This document shows positions 1-9,472 of a DNA stretch of 52,698 nt, piece by piece. Each line of letters begins with the position of its first letter. Position 1 is the first letter of the stretch. Source of the stretch: Nemertoderma westbladi (lineage: Eukaryota > Xenacoelomorpha > Nemertodermatida > Nemertodermatidae); contig JAUCBJ010007401.1 in assembly GCA_032718475.1 (NCBI GenBank), forward strand, positions 1-52,698, written 5' to 3'. Position numbers and translations under genes: made by a program. The notes below the pieces were generated by a model, which was not told the DNA's origin, made no database searches, and saw nothing but the letters and a program-made list of their open reading frames with translations.

Positions 1-362
1 TTGTAACTTCCGAGCACATTGATATTCTAACATCATTCCAACCATACATGTCATGAGCGGTTGGGTGGCAGCTGACAGATCCAGTAGTTGGTATAACCAT
101 CATGGTGTTTTCCCAAAACGAATTGGGAAGAGTCGGAAAACCCAAACTGAGAAACAAAGATTCAGCACTGCGAAACATGCGGTCACTGGTGAACCCCTGT
201 TCCACCATCGCATTAGTTACATCTAAGGAAGCAACACCCGGGAATGGGTTTAACAGGTCTAGTAGGCCTTCCCATTGGTTCACGTAAATGTTACCCAATA
301 GATGGGCGGGGATAAGACCCTCAATAAAGTCTACGTTCGGATAAGTTGCTTCTAGTTTCCTC
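1..362 (-). CDS. ACE: ACE-like peptidase M2, exon (3'-most in window, partial)
   Basis: Minus-strand exon running off the left edge. A clean acceptor (TTGTTTACAG) precedes base 362 and the frame stays open to base 1 (120 complete codons). The translation carries hallmark M2 segments: LIPAHLLGN, NPFPG, then SCHPTAHDMYGW and VRISMC, which match the conserved GPIPAHLLGNMW and [20 protein letters not shown] region of ACE, including the two cysteines that form a disulfide in the family. The zinc motif HEXXH normally follows about ten residues later and so falls outside the window; whether the protein is catalytically active cannot be judged. Members are secreted or membrane-anchored zinc dipeptidyl carboxypeptidases. 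The first base completes an AGG codon begun by the preceding exon (1154-1332). Confidence 0.9.
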
Positions 363-1153
363 CTGTAAACAATGAAAAGAGTTGTTACAATATATGAGAT
401 CTATATTGTAAACAACGTAAGAAACTGTAAGCTGGTTCAGGTATGATTGATTGAATCATTGTAGTAAGGATCCTGTCTACTCTAATTCAATTAATTAATG
501 AATCTGGTATATACGTAGCTAATGCATGCCCTGTGGCAAAGGGAGGGAAACTGGACGCTATAAAAATGCATCCCTCTCCAGGGGAACTTGGACGCAAATA
601 ACAGCTATTTACGAGCAAATATATAACTGTAACCTGTTCTGTTGTGTTTAGTTTATTGTTTTGGTTAAAATAACGTTCCACTGTAACCTGCTCCTTTCCC
701 TAAATTGAGAATTTAACATTGAGGCGGGATATTAATTCGCCAAGGCGGGTTTTTCGCCACCCCCCCCCCCCCCCGTCTCCCCTGTGGAGATAAATTACTT
801 TCGGCGAGACTTAGCGCACAATTATAATTAGTAAATAGCGCAAAATTTCATATCCGTCTGTCTGTCTGTCTGTCCGTCTGTCTGTCCGTCTGTAATAAAA
901 AATTCATTCGTAAATAACTTTCGAATATTTTAACCATTTCAACCAACTTTTGTATGGGCATACTAGAGAAAACGTTCCAATATTTTTGATAGTTACGGAC
1001 AAATACCTCTCGAACTTTTGACTCCAGATCAAACCGAACTTGTTTCGAACTTGCTCAAGTTTGCGTGCTGCGTGACGTCCCACGAACGTGTTTTACAGTG
1101 AGTCAATGAGTTTACCTTTTCGGTACAGATAGATGTGTAAGAATTAAATTAAC
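363..1153. other. ACE-like gene intron with interspersed repeat debris
   Basis: No coding sequence seen. It holds a C homopolymer near 760-775, a GTCT/GTCC microsatellite at about 855-893, and a short segment (about 570-600, CCTCTCCAGG...GACGCAAATAA) that recurs in diverged form near 39695-39725, indicating a dispersed repeat. Confidence 0.6.
855..893. repeat. (GTCT)n microsatellite with GTCC variants
   Basis: Tandem GTCT units interrupted by GTCC, directly visible in the ACE-like intron. Confidence 0.85.
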
Positions 1154-1332
1154 CTGGTATAAGTGTGCAGTTGAGAATAGAGTGGCTTCACCTCATTCCA
1201 CAACCTATCTATTAGTAACAAGAACTCATTGTCTTCCATGTCATAAGAACTTCGCAAATAATATCCGTAGTCCGAATATCCGTTGCGCTGGGAGGCTGTA
1301 TTTACTTTGTCAACATATTCGGTAAAGTACGG
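1154..1332 (-). CDS. ACE: ACE-like peptidase M2, internal exon
   Basis: Exon of 179 bp with acceptor TTGCAG before base 1332 and donor CAG/GTTAAT after base 1154. It starts in phase 0 and leaves two bases (AG) that join the next exon. The peptide includes FTEYVDKVNTASQRNGYSDY and ends EVKPLYSQLHTYTR, matching the ACE signature YVEL.NQAARLNGY.D.G and LQPLYLNLHAYVRR. Identification is strong because both halves align collinearly with the family and the phases agree with both neighbouring exons. Confidence 0.92.
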
Positions 1333-1617
1333 CTGCAATGAAGGATATTAAATATCAAATATTTAAATTAAATAATTAATTACTTTCTTATTTACAATTT
1401 AATTTAGTCAATTAAATTAACTGCACAAACCCTTGGAGAAAGCAATTTAAAATAAAAAACTGAAATGATTGATAATTAATACCGACAGGAGTACAAAATT
1501 GCGAGAACCTTCTGTACAAAAGATATTGAAAACTGAACTTAAAGAAGTTCACTTTATAATAATAACAATTATCATTATTAATGATAAGTCTTTCTAAATG
1601 ATATCTAACAAGCAGAC

Positions 1618-1753
1618 CTGTATGGAATGGAATGTCCCACGCAGACCGTCCCAAGCTGCCGCCAACACGTCCGGATCTGTAGAACTTCCGACTAAATTCT
1701 GTATGGATCGGGAATCCATGCAGCTATCAGTGAGACCGCATACGTTGACACTC
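1618..1753 (-). CDS. ACE: ACE-like peptidase M2, internal exon
   Basis: Exon of 136 bp, acceptor TTCCAG before 1753 and donor CAG/GTCTGC after 1618. It opens with one base completing a CAG codon and closes in phase 0. The peptide reads SVNVCGLTDSC, then a variable stretch, then DVLAAAWDGLRG, corresponding to the ACE stretch with the paired cysteines (AK.C......C) followed by the AWEGW helix. The paired cysteines are preserved. The donor is weaker than consensus but the phase is forced by the next exon. Confidence 0.88.
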
Positions 1754-2242
1754 CTGGAACGATATGTTAATTAATTCTCATTGAGAACTTCTGCTATTGT
1801 ATAGTGAGACAACAAACGAGGATATTCAATATTAAATGAATAACGGGATTTGTCGTAGCACTTTTGTAAATTTTCCCTTAAAATTTGTGGAAAATCGGTG
1901 AAAATTTTAGCTGTAAATTAGATGTGGAACTTTAATGTGAATTACTTTGGGGCTAAATAATCCACCATATATAGACCACCATATCGCTTCGACCTCCGCT
2001 CACCAATCTCTACGATGGGATTATCACCTTCTTAATTCCTTTGTGAAAGGCCGGCCCCTAATGAAAATTAATCTAGGGAAGTCTACCTCCTATAACATGA
2101 ATTACTGTAGAATGATGAATAATTAGGGTTGAGACAGGGAATGTATCCTTCCATCTTCTGATTGATCTCATTAACTGTTTCGGTTTATCAAGTTGTATTT
2201 TTTGTATCCAAAATTTAAATTTTAGTTTCATGTAGAACTTAC
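1754..2242. other. ACE-like gene intron
   Basis: AT-rich intron between two well-supported exons. No recognisable motif beyond splice signals. Confidence 0.6.
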
Positions 2243-2366
2243 TGAATAATCGTAAACATGCTGTTCTTTAATTCTGAGATATCGCTTAACTCTGAGGCTT
2301 CGTAATCAATTCCTCTATTTGCTATAAGTTGTAACATTCGTAACTTGTTAGCCGATCTAATATGAT
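2243..2366 (-). CDS. ACE: ACE-like peptidase M2, internal exon
   Basis: Exon of 124 bp with acceptor TTTGTTTAG and a consensus donor CA/GTAAGT. Phase is two bases in, two bases out, matching both neighbours. The peptide (HIRSANKLRMLQLI, then LSDISELKNSMFTIIQ) corresponds to the helical linker of M2 peptidases that runs from the RxIxxL segment into the STYSVAKVC region. This segment is poorly conserved in the family, so the call leans on splice phase and order rather than motif identity. Confidence 0.82.
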
Positions 2367-2507
2367 CTAAACAAAATATTATAAGGTAATTAATAAATAG
2401 TGATTACTTAGGTACCGAACAATATTTTTGTTTGAATGAATAAACCAAATATGGACTTAAAGTGCTTCCTATAAGCTCAGTCACTATCTTATTCCATGAA
2501 TACTAAC

Positions 2508-2694
2508 TATTGTTCTCCCTGAGGATAGCCTTGGCTTCCGCTTTTAGTGTTGCTATTAGTGTTGAGTATTCGCTAGCAATTGAAACCCCTGCTGCATGGG
2601 TATCCGCAGCCATGTTTATTGTGAAATTCCAATTTGCCCCTGCCATCTTCGCTTCAGCAGCCGTCACAGACCGGTTGTATTGAGAAAGCCATCT
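2508..2694 (-). CDS. ACE: ACE-like peptidase M2, N-terminal domain exon
   Basis: Exon of 187 bp behind a strong polypyrimidine acceptor (TTTTTTTTCACTTGTAG). It begins in phase 0 with RWLSQYNRS and contains GANWNFTINMAADTHA, matching the start of the M2 catalytic domain ([28 protein letters not shown]). It leaves one base at a plausible but non-consensus donor (AATA/GTTAGT) completing the codon opened in the exon at 2243-2366. The upstream exon carrying signal peptide and start codon was not found; it would lie to the right of the BEL element, which begins 184 bp upstream of this exon in the same intron, unless the right flank has been rearranged. Confidence 0.87.
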
Positions 2695-2878
2695 CTACAA
2701 GTGAAAAAAAAGCGATTGATGATGAATAATTATTTTAGTTTTTTCATAGATTTCTTGATTGACCTAATAGGCTATTGCTATCGCCATTAATCCAAAGAAA
2801 GCAAAAGCAAGCAAGTAAACAGTCGGTAGAGGCCGGAGGCGACCCTACGGTTCCTCTTTCTCTGTAGGTAGGTCCTTG

Positions 2879-4080
2879 TGTAAAAGCTTTTGTGGGATAA
2901 CTGATTCGTTTGCTTTGCTAACCAGTTCCCCCCAGTCGCTGAATACTCTAAAAAGGGATATCTAGCTAGAATAGTGCAAGCTACCGGCTGATTGGCTGAT
3001 TTGCTGTGCGAAGGGATCTGGGTGCTGTTCGATCGGCCAACCAGCTTAGGGAGGTTGCCTCAGCCCTGTTTGCCGTATCGGCCAATAGAATTTGAGTTGG
3101 CGTTGATTTTGACCTATCCCAGAGCTACTGAACTGAATTTCCTATCTGTATGCTCATCCTCTGTGTTGGACGGGAGTTTCGGGGAATAAAGGTAGTTGGT
3201 ATCCTCGTATAGAGTAGTAGTCATTGTGTTCATTGTTGTAGTTGTTGTGTTCCCATTTTTCGCCAGACCACCGGCTTTTGGGAAGAACTCTAGTAAAACT
3301 GCTTAAATTATTGAAAGTATAACTGTTATCTCACTAACTAATCTAACTCACTATTAATCATATGATTCTCCCGAACTTTACTTATGAATTATATTATTTG
3401 TACTGTTATTTACTGTCAGTTATTAATTGTATCGATTTGTTGAGGAAATATTACCCTTTGGAGAATACTGATAAATCACCCAAAATTCCCAATTTTCTTG
3501 ATACACTACAGGTTAGAGAGACAGGCTATACATAACAATTGCGATTTATATCAATGTGGTGTGTATTGAATCTAATGTTATTTAGCAGACCCTACATGAG
3601 TCAATTGCTGCTCTCTTTATGTGTGATCAAATTTACTGACGGTCGGCAGAATAGTGTGCATGATTGTGATTGATAACAAAGCATTTCCTAAAGAATGCGC
3701 CTTATACTTTAATCATAAGCATTATCGTTGTGTTTAGTATAAGTCCTAGCTCTGTTTAAATAGATAGAGCGCCACGTCCTAAAGGAACTGTTAATATTTC
3801 CCGAAAGCCAATAATATCTGTCAGAAATTAATTATTAACGATCAATCGAATAATACAGTAGGTTTACACTGCAATCTTACACTGCAATAATAAAATTTAA
3901 GCAGCCGAATTCAGCCTCCCGGGTGTATCCATCGGGTGAATGATCGCGCATGGGCTGGCTTCGGTTAATGTTTTGTTTATTAGCATAAAATATTGTCGTA
4001 TGCTAAAGGTGTTTTAATTAACTAAAAGACATATAAATTTTGGCAGGTTAAACTGCTAAAGGTCTTCAAAAGCGCGAACA
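2879..4080 (+). repeat. 5' LTR of BEL/Pao element
   Basis: 1202 bp, TG...CA ends, matching 20262-21452 over its whole length. The last ~600 bp is almost identical between copies, while the segment around 3200-3420 differs by substitutions and indels. An AATAAA at 3889-3894 is shared with the 3' LTR (21261-21266) and is the likely polyadenylation signal. Confidence 0.93.
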
Positions 4081-4142
4081 ATAACAGTTATAGATCTTAT
4101 TGCAGTAAGCAATAAGGTTGCAAAATACCGTAGTGACCGGTA

Positions 4143-4280
4143 ACCCTGAACCGGTACTTCTGTAGGTCAGTAGGCCCAACAACCTGAACCGGTACTGCTG
4201 TAGGTCCGTAGGTCCAACTGCCAGAACCGGTACTTCTGTAGGTCTGTAGGCCCAACTGTCCTAACCGGTACTGCTGTATA
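4143..4280 (+). repeat. 38-bp tandem repeat in leader, ~3.5 units
   Basis: Units begin GAACCGGTACTTCTGTAGGT and continue with a GTAGGCCCAAC-type segment, with small differences between copies. Period 38 bp by counting. Confidence 0.85.
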
Positions 4281-4435
4281 AGTACATTAGTATTATTCGA
4301 ATTTGATTAGTGCATACCGGTAGGCTGTTTAAGAGATTAGGGACTGTACACCCCTTGTTTCTTTTGGAGCTTACTTATTTCTGTTGGTTTTATTTCCTAG
4401 TAAGTTAATATTGAGCTGAAGACGTGTAAGTCTGC

Positions 4436-5030
4436 TCAGATTACTCAGATATTTTGTAGGCTGAATTGCTGTCTGACTGTTGTTGGGTTTGGAGAGATTA
4501 TGGCGTGTGTAGAGTTTGTCTGATAAAGTGCCGTTAGTAAGTTGGGGCAGCCATATGCTGTAAGGTCAATCCCCTCTTAAAGAATAAGTCGTACTACCGT
4601 GTTAGAACGCATACTAACTAACAGTTTCAGAATCTGCATATACTGTAGTTTATTTAGGCTTGATCGTGGTCTGCCAGCATTTTGGCCTGTGTTTGTTTGT
4701 GTAGTCTGTTCAGGTACCGTAATAGTTATTACTCAGATATTTTGTAGGCTGGATTGTTGTCTAGTTATTATTAGGTCTGAAGAGATTGCTGTGTGTGTGG
4801 AGTTTGTCTGATAAAGTGCCGTTAGTAAGTTGGGGCAGCCATATGCTGTAAGGTCAATCCCCTCTTAAAGAATAAGTCGTACTACCGTGTTAGAACGCAT
4901 ACTAACTAACCATTTCAGAATCTACACGTACGGTAGTTTATTTAGGCTTGGTGGTAGTCTGCCAGCGTTTGGTTTGTATTTTGTTTGAGTATTCTGTACG
5001 GGTAGCGTAATATTTATTATTCAGAGTTTA
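4436..5030 (+). repeat. Tandem duplication of ~290 bp in leader
   Basis: The segment with ACTCAGATATTTTGTAGGCT at about 4441 recurs at about 4731, and both contain GTGCCGTTAGTAAGTTGGGG (from about 4531 and 4817) followed by nearly identical sequence for over 100 bp. Offset is about 290 bp. Confidence 0.88.
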
Positions 5031-5959
5031 TGCGATTATTCGCAACATTCATGTCCCCAAGTTTATCTCTACAGTAATTGTGCTTGTTATACATACCGTT
5101 ATAGTTAAATTAACCCCGGTACTACACGGGCTGCTTGGCGTAGGACAAGACTGGTGACTTTGTGCTCTGGTCACTCCAGCAGATGCCGTGGTTCTTTTAA
5201 CTGTTCAAGTATATTTAACTACTGATTATTTGTTGTACCAGTACTTGTATCTAATTTAGGGTTTAGTGTACAGTGCTTCCGAGAGTAATTAGTGTGTAGG
5301 CAGTATATTTGTGTTGTAAAGTGGTTGATAGGCACATTCGTTAGCTCTATTAACTTCTGGGTAGGAACACTCCGTGATACATAACGTAGTACCTATAGCG
5401 ATACGGTTATAGGTCGTCAGGCAGTGGTATTTTCCTATCTGGACAGTGCAATATATTTACTACTACTTATTATTTCAAATACCGTAGTACCCTGTCCGTT
5501 GTAATAACCAGAAATCTAACCCTTTGTTAGGCTGGTTTGTAGACTTCCTGTAAAATTACCCTAAAAAAAAAATTTCGTACGTAATATTTTTGTTGTGTTT
5601 TCAATTAGAGAATTAATCTCACCCGTATCGTAAGTAATTTGTAGTATTAAGTAACTTAGGTAAATTAGAATTATCTGTTTTAGTGTCTCAATAAGTAACA
5701 CTTCACTGAGAGCGCACAGCTTCTGTGTAGTGACTTCCCCAGAAATAATAACATTTATTTCAAATATTGAAAAAACCCATTTAAACGGGTATATATCTAT
5801 TATAAATCAACTCAAACGATTTATAAATAGTAGGCCTGCAATACAACAACTAGGTCTCAATATCAGTTGGACTACTGCTTAAATAACGGTAATAAAGTAA
5901 GTTAAAGTAACCAAGTAACCCTAAAATATTCAGAAATTCAATTATTCTAAAAATAATTG

Positions 5960-6210
5960 ACATACCGGTACTTACCATAGGCTTATTATATTTATTTCTA
6001 TAAATTTGAGCTGAAATCATACCGGTATTCTGTAATTAATTCTAGTTCATAATTATACTTATATATACTATAAGTGTAAGCTATATACCGGTATTCACGA
6101 TAGGCCTATTATATATTTATATATATTTGTGCTAAAATTATATACCGGTACTCTGTGACAAATCTAGTCTGTAATAATACTTATATATATATTATAAGCA
6201 TACCGGTATT
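5960..6210 (+). repeat. ~120-bp AT-rich tandem repeat with ACCGGTA motifs
   Basis: CATACCGGTA at 5961, a related copy near 6085 and a third start near 6200 give a period of 115-123 bp. Each unit has two ACCGGTA motifs about 60 bp apart, separated by TATA-rich sequence. Confidence 0.75.
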
Positions 6211-6346
6211 CTAATATATTGTATATATATCACGTTAAACCGAGTAACGGTATCGGTAATAAATCGCTAAGCTTGCGGTCATACTGAATTACCAGACTTG
6301 CTTTAACTGAAACTATAGTAGTAGACATTCAACTGTATAGCTAAAC

Positions 6347-9300
6347 ATGTCTGACACTCAGCAAAACCTGTCAGACAGTCTGATCGATACAACCATCTGT
6401 GACACAGATAGGAGTGTGGAGCGATTAAGAAAGGAGTTCAGCTCACCTCCTACTGCAAGAAAGGTCATCCCTCCAGTAGTATCAGACCCTAGGCTAATCC
6501 ACCATAGGTCCATCATAGGCACTCGGGCACAGGTCAAACGGAACCAAGAGGCAGTTGTCCTATCGCAGCAACATCTTGGTCAAGAACCTACTTCCCAGCG
6601 ACCCGATAGCTCCAGTACTTCGGATACTGTAGAGCTGACCCCCGAACGCGGAGTGCAGATGGCTGCTACAGTCTACTCGGACCCCCTTCTTACCCTTCCT
6701 GCTGCAGTGCTAACTACTATATTCATTGCGGTGGAGGAACATCAAGCCGACTGGGCGAGAAATAAGCGAGCGACCCAAGATAATTATGCGGGATACGCCA
6801 GGGAAGAATTGATGTCTATTGTCGAGTCACAATGGAACTTTCCCGGACTCGGACTCCCGTTGGATCTGTCCGAGGCTACTTGGGAAGATATATACAGGAT
6901 GGGAGTGGCTAAAGATACAATGGATCCAGCTGTTTGGAAGAGGTCGGCAGCAGGATATGTACAGGGATTCTTCGGCTCCTTGGAGCGATTGGAAGAACAA
7001 CTGTTTCGACAACCCCAAGGACCTCAAGAGCAGGAAGAGCTGCTATACCAAGTACGCGAAAGAACCCTACGCATTCGACTAATCCTATCAGCCTTTGAGG
7101 AAACTTCCAAAAGAAGACAGGACACGTCGCTGCAGGTTGCTGTCAAAACTTGGTTCCATCGGGTAGGTCTCAAAGTACAGGAAACGGCCCAGTGGAAATC
7201 CCAGCTGGCTGAGAGATCAACCTATGAAGAACAAACTGATGTCACCCTTTCTCAAGCGGAAAGCGAAGAGACCGCCGAGAAACCGCGAACTAGAGACGCT
7301 ATCGACATTTATCTGTCTGACTATCAGCGATTCCTAGGAGACGAAGAGTTGAGGAGACGGCTGTCTGGACTTTCCCCTAATAGTGAAGGAACCAAGCTTG
7401 TGTTGGATTCAATCGATGCCGAAATGTTAGCTGCAAACCAAGCTGAATTTGATGAAAAAATCCGCCTCACTAGAGTCCGAGAAGAACAGGTAAAGAAAGA
7501 ACGGATAGAGAAAAGAAAGGTGGCAGCAGCAGCGGCGGCAGAAGCAGAAGCCGAAAGAAAGGCGGCAAAGGCAGAAGCCGAAAGAAAGGCGGCAGAAACA
7601 GAAGCCGAAAGAAAGGCGGCAAAGGCAGAAGCCGAAAGAAAGGCGGCAGAAGCAGAAGCAGAAAGAAAAGCAGCAGTGGCAGAAGCAGAACGGAGAGCTT
7701 CTGAGGAGACTATCCAACTGGAGTTGGAAAATCTGCAAGAGACGCAAGACAGTATAAATAAACAGTTTACTGCTAATCAAATGCAGATGATGAGAAAATC
7801 TACTCCCAAGCGCCAGGGATACACATCCTCGGAGGAAGGCGAGACCACCGATCCTGAAGGCGGAGGAAATAGATCTCATCTAAGTAGGCGTAGAAAAACA
7901 TCTTACCGTCGCAAATTGCCTGATTTGCCCCCAGCTGTTAGAAGACAGCTAGCTAGCACAGACTTGAGTAGTATAGAACCTACAGCACAAAGTATTAAGG
8001 TCAAAAGACTCCCTACAATAGTTGATGAGCCTGAAATAATTAGGCCTGTCGTTCCCAAAGTCACTTCTGTGTTAGAGACCCCTGTACTTCCAGAGCTTAA
8101 CTCTAAATTCCCTTTACATAGTACTACACTGCCTGTACCCGGTAGAACAGTCCAAGAGAATATCCCTGTCTGGATAGCAGAGAGAGAAATCAAAGATTTG
8201 TCTCCCGTCGTCCCGCGTCAGCCCGCTACTATGTTGGCGACTCCCGCTTCGGCGGTTGAGTGGGTAGAAGAGGGATGGCGGGGGATGAATCTCCTGCTAG
8301 GACAGATGCAGGAGACTGTCCACCAACTTAAGGGAACAGTGAGGGAAGGTAGAGCAGAGTTGCAAGAAGTGCAGCAAAGTATCGCACTAGAACGCGACAA
8401 ATTAGTCAATATCCAAAAGGGCATACCAATACCCCATGTAACATTGTGTCAACCTGTTAGGTCTGAAGTACTACATGCGCAAGGTGTGGAGCCTACACGC
8501 ATCTATACTGCTAGTGAAGTAGAAACTCCTATAGCAAACCCTATTAAGGGTGATTATACGCCTGTTGCTAATGATATTCCCTATAGACCTGATAATAATC
8601 CAAGGAATTTATATACCGATAATTCGATATTAAATAACATGATGGCTCAAGAAAGCTTTACGCGTCAGATGGCTAGAACAGAAGCCCGCCAAGCGGTCAA
8701 AGTGGGAGAGATCGTCAAATTCAATGGAGATGAGATGAAATGGTTACCTTTCAACGAATATTACAAAGATAGCATACAGAACTCTGTACTATCTAACGGA
8801 GAGAAACTTAGATTCCTCATCAAGTGCTTGGAAGGACCTCCCAAGTTAATGGCGTTAAAGTTTATTGGACATCCAGATGGATTAAGACAAGTTTGGGATA
8901 CATTAAACATCAGGTATGGTAACAAGGATAACATAGCTAAGTATTTGTATGCAAAATTAGTAGCCCCCCGACACTTCCTTAGTAACGGGATTATAGAGTT
9001 TTCCGATGAAATTCAAGAGATCTGTAGACAACTGGACTGGTTAGGTAAGTCGCATGAATATCAGAGTTCCATGGTTATTAGAGCCGTAGTCTCTACTTTA
9101 CCAAAGGGTGGAGTATGTACACGCTGGGACAAGAAAGTGTTGTACATGAATGAACAACAACGACGAAGTCCTACCATGGCTGATCTCATGTCTTTCTTAG
9201 ATGGTGAAGTAAAACTACAACTCATCAAGCAGTCCAGAGAGAAAACATCGGAAAATAAGGTAAGTGAGAAACCCACTTCTAGGAGAAGAGTAACACCGGT

Positions 9301-9439
9301 GTGTTACACTGACGACGGCGAAAGCCAAGCTTCCCAAGAAGAGGACAGCGGGAAAGACACAGACCGATCTTACTATGTTGACAAAACCTCAAAGGATGTA
9401 AGTAAATACAAGGCTCGAAACAACGATAGGAGAGATTAG
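6347..9439 (+). CDS. gag: BEL/Pao Gag polyprotein (capsid-bearing part)
   Basis: 1030-aa uninterrupted ORF, the element's structural protein. Residues ~390-450 form an Ala/Glu/Arg/Lys coiled-coil built from a 9-residue unit (AEAERKAAK-like, about six copies, a 27-bp DNA repeat). Residues ~770-935 hold the BEL/Pao Gag domain (DUF1759-like), recognisable from VKFNGDEMKWLPFNEYY through the HPDGLRQVWDTLNIRYG segment. The last ~90 residues are charged and Ser/Lys-rich. It lacks zinc knuckles: these follow in the same frame after the TAG at 9437-9439. The stop may be a nonsense mutation or a readthrough site. The protein is long for a BEL Gag because of a ~750-residue N-terminal region without recognised domains. 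Confidence 0.87.
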   Translation: MSDTQQNLSDSLIDTTICDTDRSVERLRKEFSSPPTARKVIPPVVSDPRLIHHRSIIGTRAQVKRNQEAVVLSQQHLGQEPTSQRPDSSSTSDTVELTPERGVQMAATVYSDPLLTLPAAVLTTIFIAVEEHQADWARNKRATQDNYAGYAREELMSIVESQWNFPGLGLPLDLSEATWEDIYRMGVAKDTMDPAVWKRSAAGYVQGFFGSLERLEEQLFRQPQGPQEQEELLYQVRERTLRIRLILSAFEETSKRRQDTSLQVAVKTWFHRVGLKVQETAQWKSQLAERSTYEEQTDVTLSQAESEETAEKPRTRDAIDIYLSDYQRFLGDEELRRRLSGLSPNSEGTKLVLDSIDAEMLAANQAEFDEKIRLTRVREEQVKKERIEKRKVAAAAAAEAEAERKAAKAEAERKAAETEAERKAAKAEAERKAAEAEAERKAAVAEAERRASEETIQLELENLQETQDSINKQFTANQMQMMRKSTPKRQGYTSSEEGETTDPEGGGNRSHLSRRRKTSYRRKLPDLPPAVRRQLASTDLSSIEPTAQSIKVKRLPTIVDEPEIIRPVVPKVTSVLETPVLPELNSKFPLHSTTLPVPGRTVQENIPVWIAEREIKDLSPVVPRQPATMLATPASAVEWVEEGWRGMNLLLGQMQETVHQLKGTVREGRAELQEVQQSIALERDKLVNIQKGIPIPHVTLCQPVRSEVLHAQGVEPTRIYTASEVETPIANPIKGDYTPVANDIPYRPDNNPRNLYTDNSILNNMMAQESFTRQMARTEARQAVKVGEIVKFNGDEMKWLPFNEYYKDSIQNSVLSNGEKLRFLIKCLEGPPKLMALKFIGHPDGLRQVWDTLNIRYGNKDNIAKYLYAKLVAPRHFLSNGIIEFSDEIQEICRQLDWLGKSHEYQSSMVIRAVVSTLPKGGVCTRWDKKVLYMNEQQRRSPTMADLMSFLDGEVKLQLIKQSREKTSENKVSEKPTSRRRVTPVCYTDDGESQASQEEDSGKDTDRSYYVDKTSKDVSKYKARNNDRRD

Positions 9440-9472
9440 GTTGCCAAGACCCCTCCTCAGTCTCCTAACAGA

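Larger units (their letters stand above)
4081..6346 (+). other. Long 5' leader of BEL element
   Basis: 2.27 kb between the LTR and the Gag start without a convincing ORF. No TGG-type primer-binding site is visible directly after the LTR (it begins ATAACAGTTATAG). The leader is built largely of tandem repeats (about 4143-4280, 4436-5030 and 5960-6210) and is sprinkled with the palindrome ACCGGT. Confidence 0.7.

Noticed and set aside
7427-7879. Minus-strand ORF of 150 codons with Cys/Phe-rich repeats inside Gag
   Set aside because: It is the antisense shadow of the AEAERKAAK-coding minisatellite; composition follows from the repeat.
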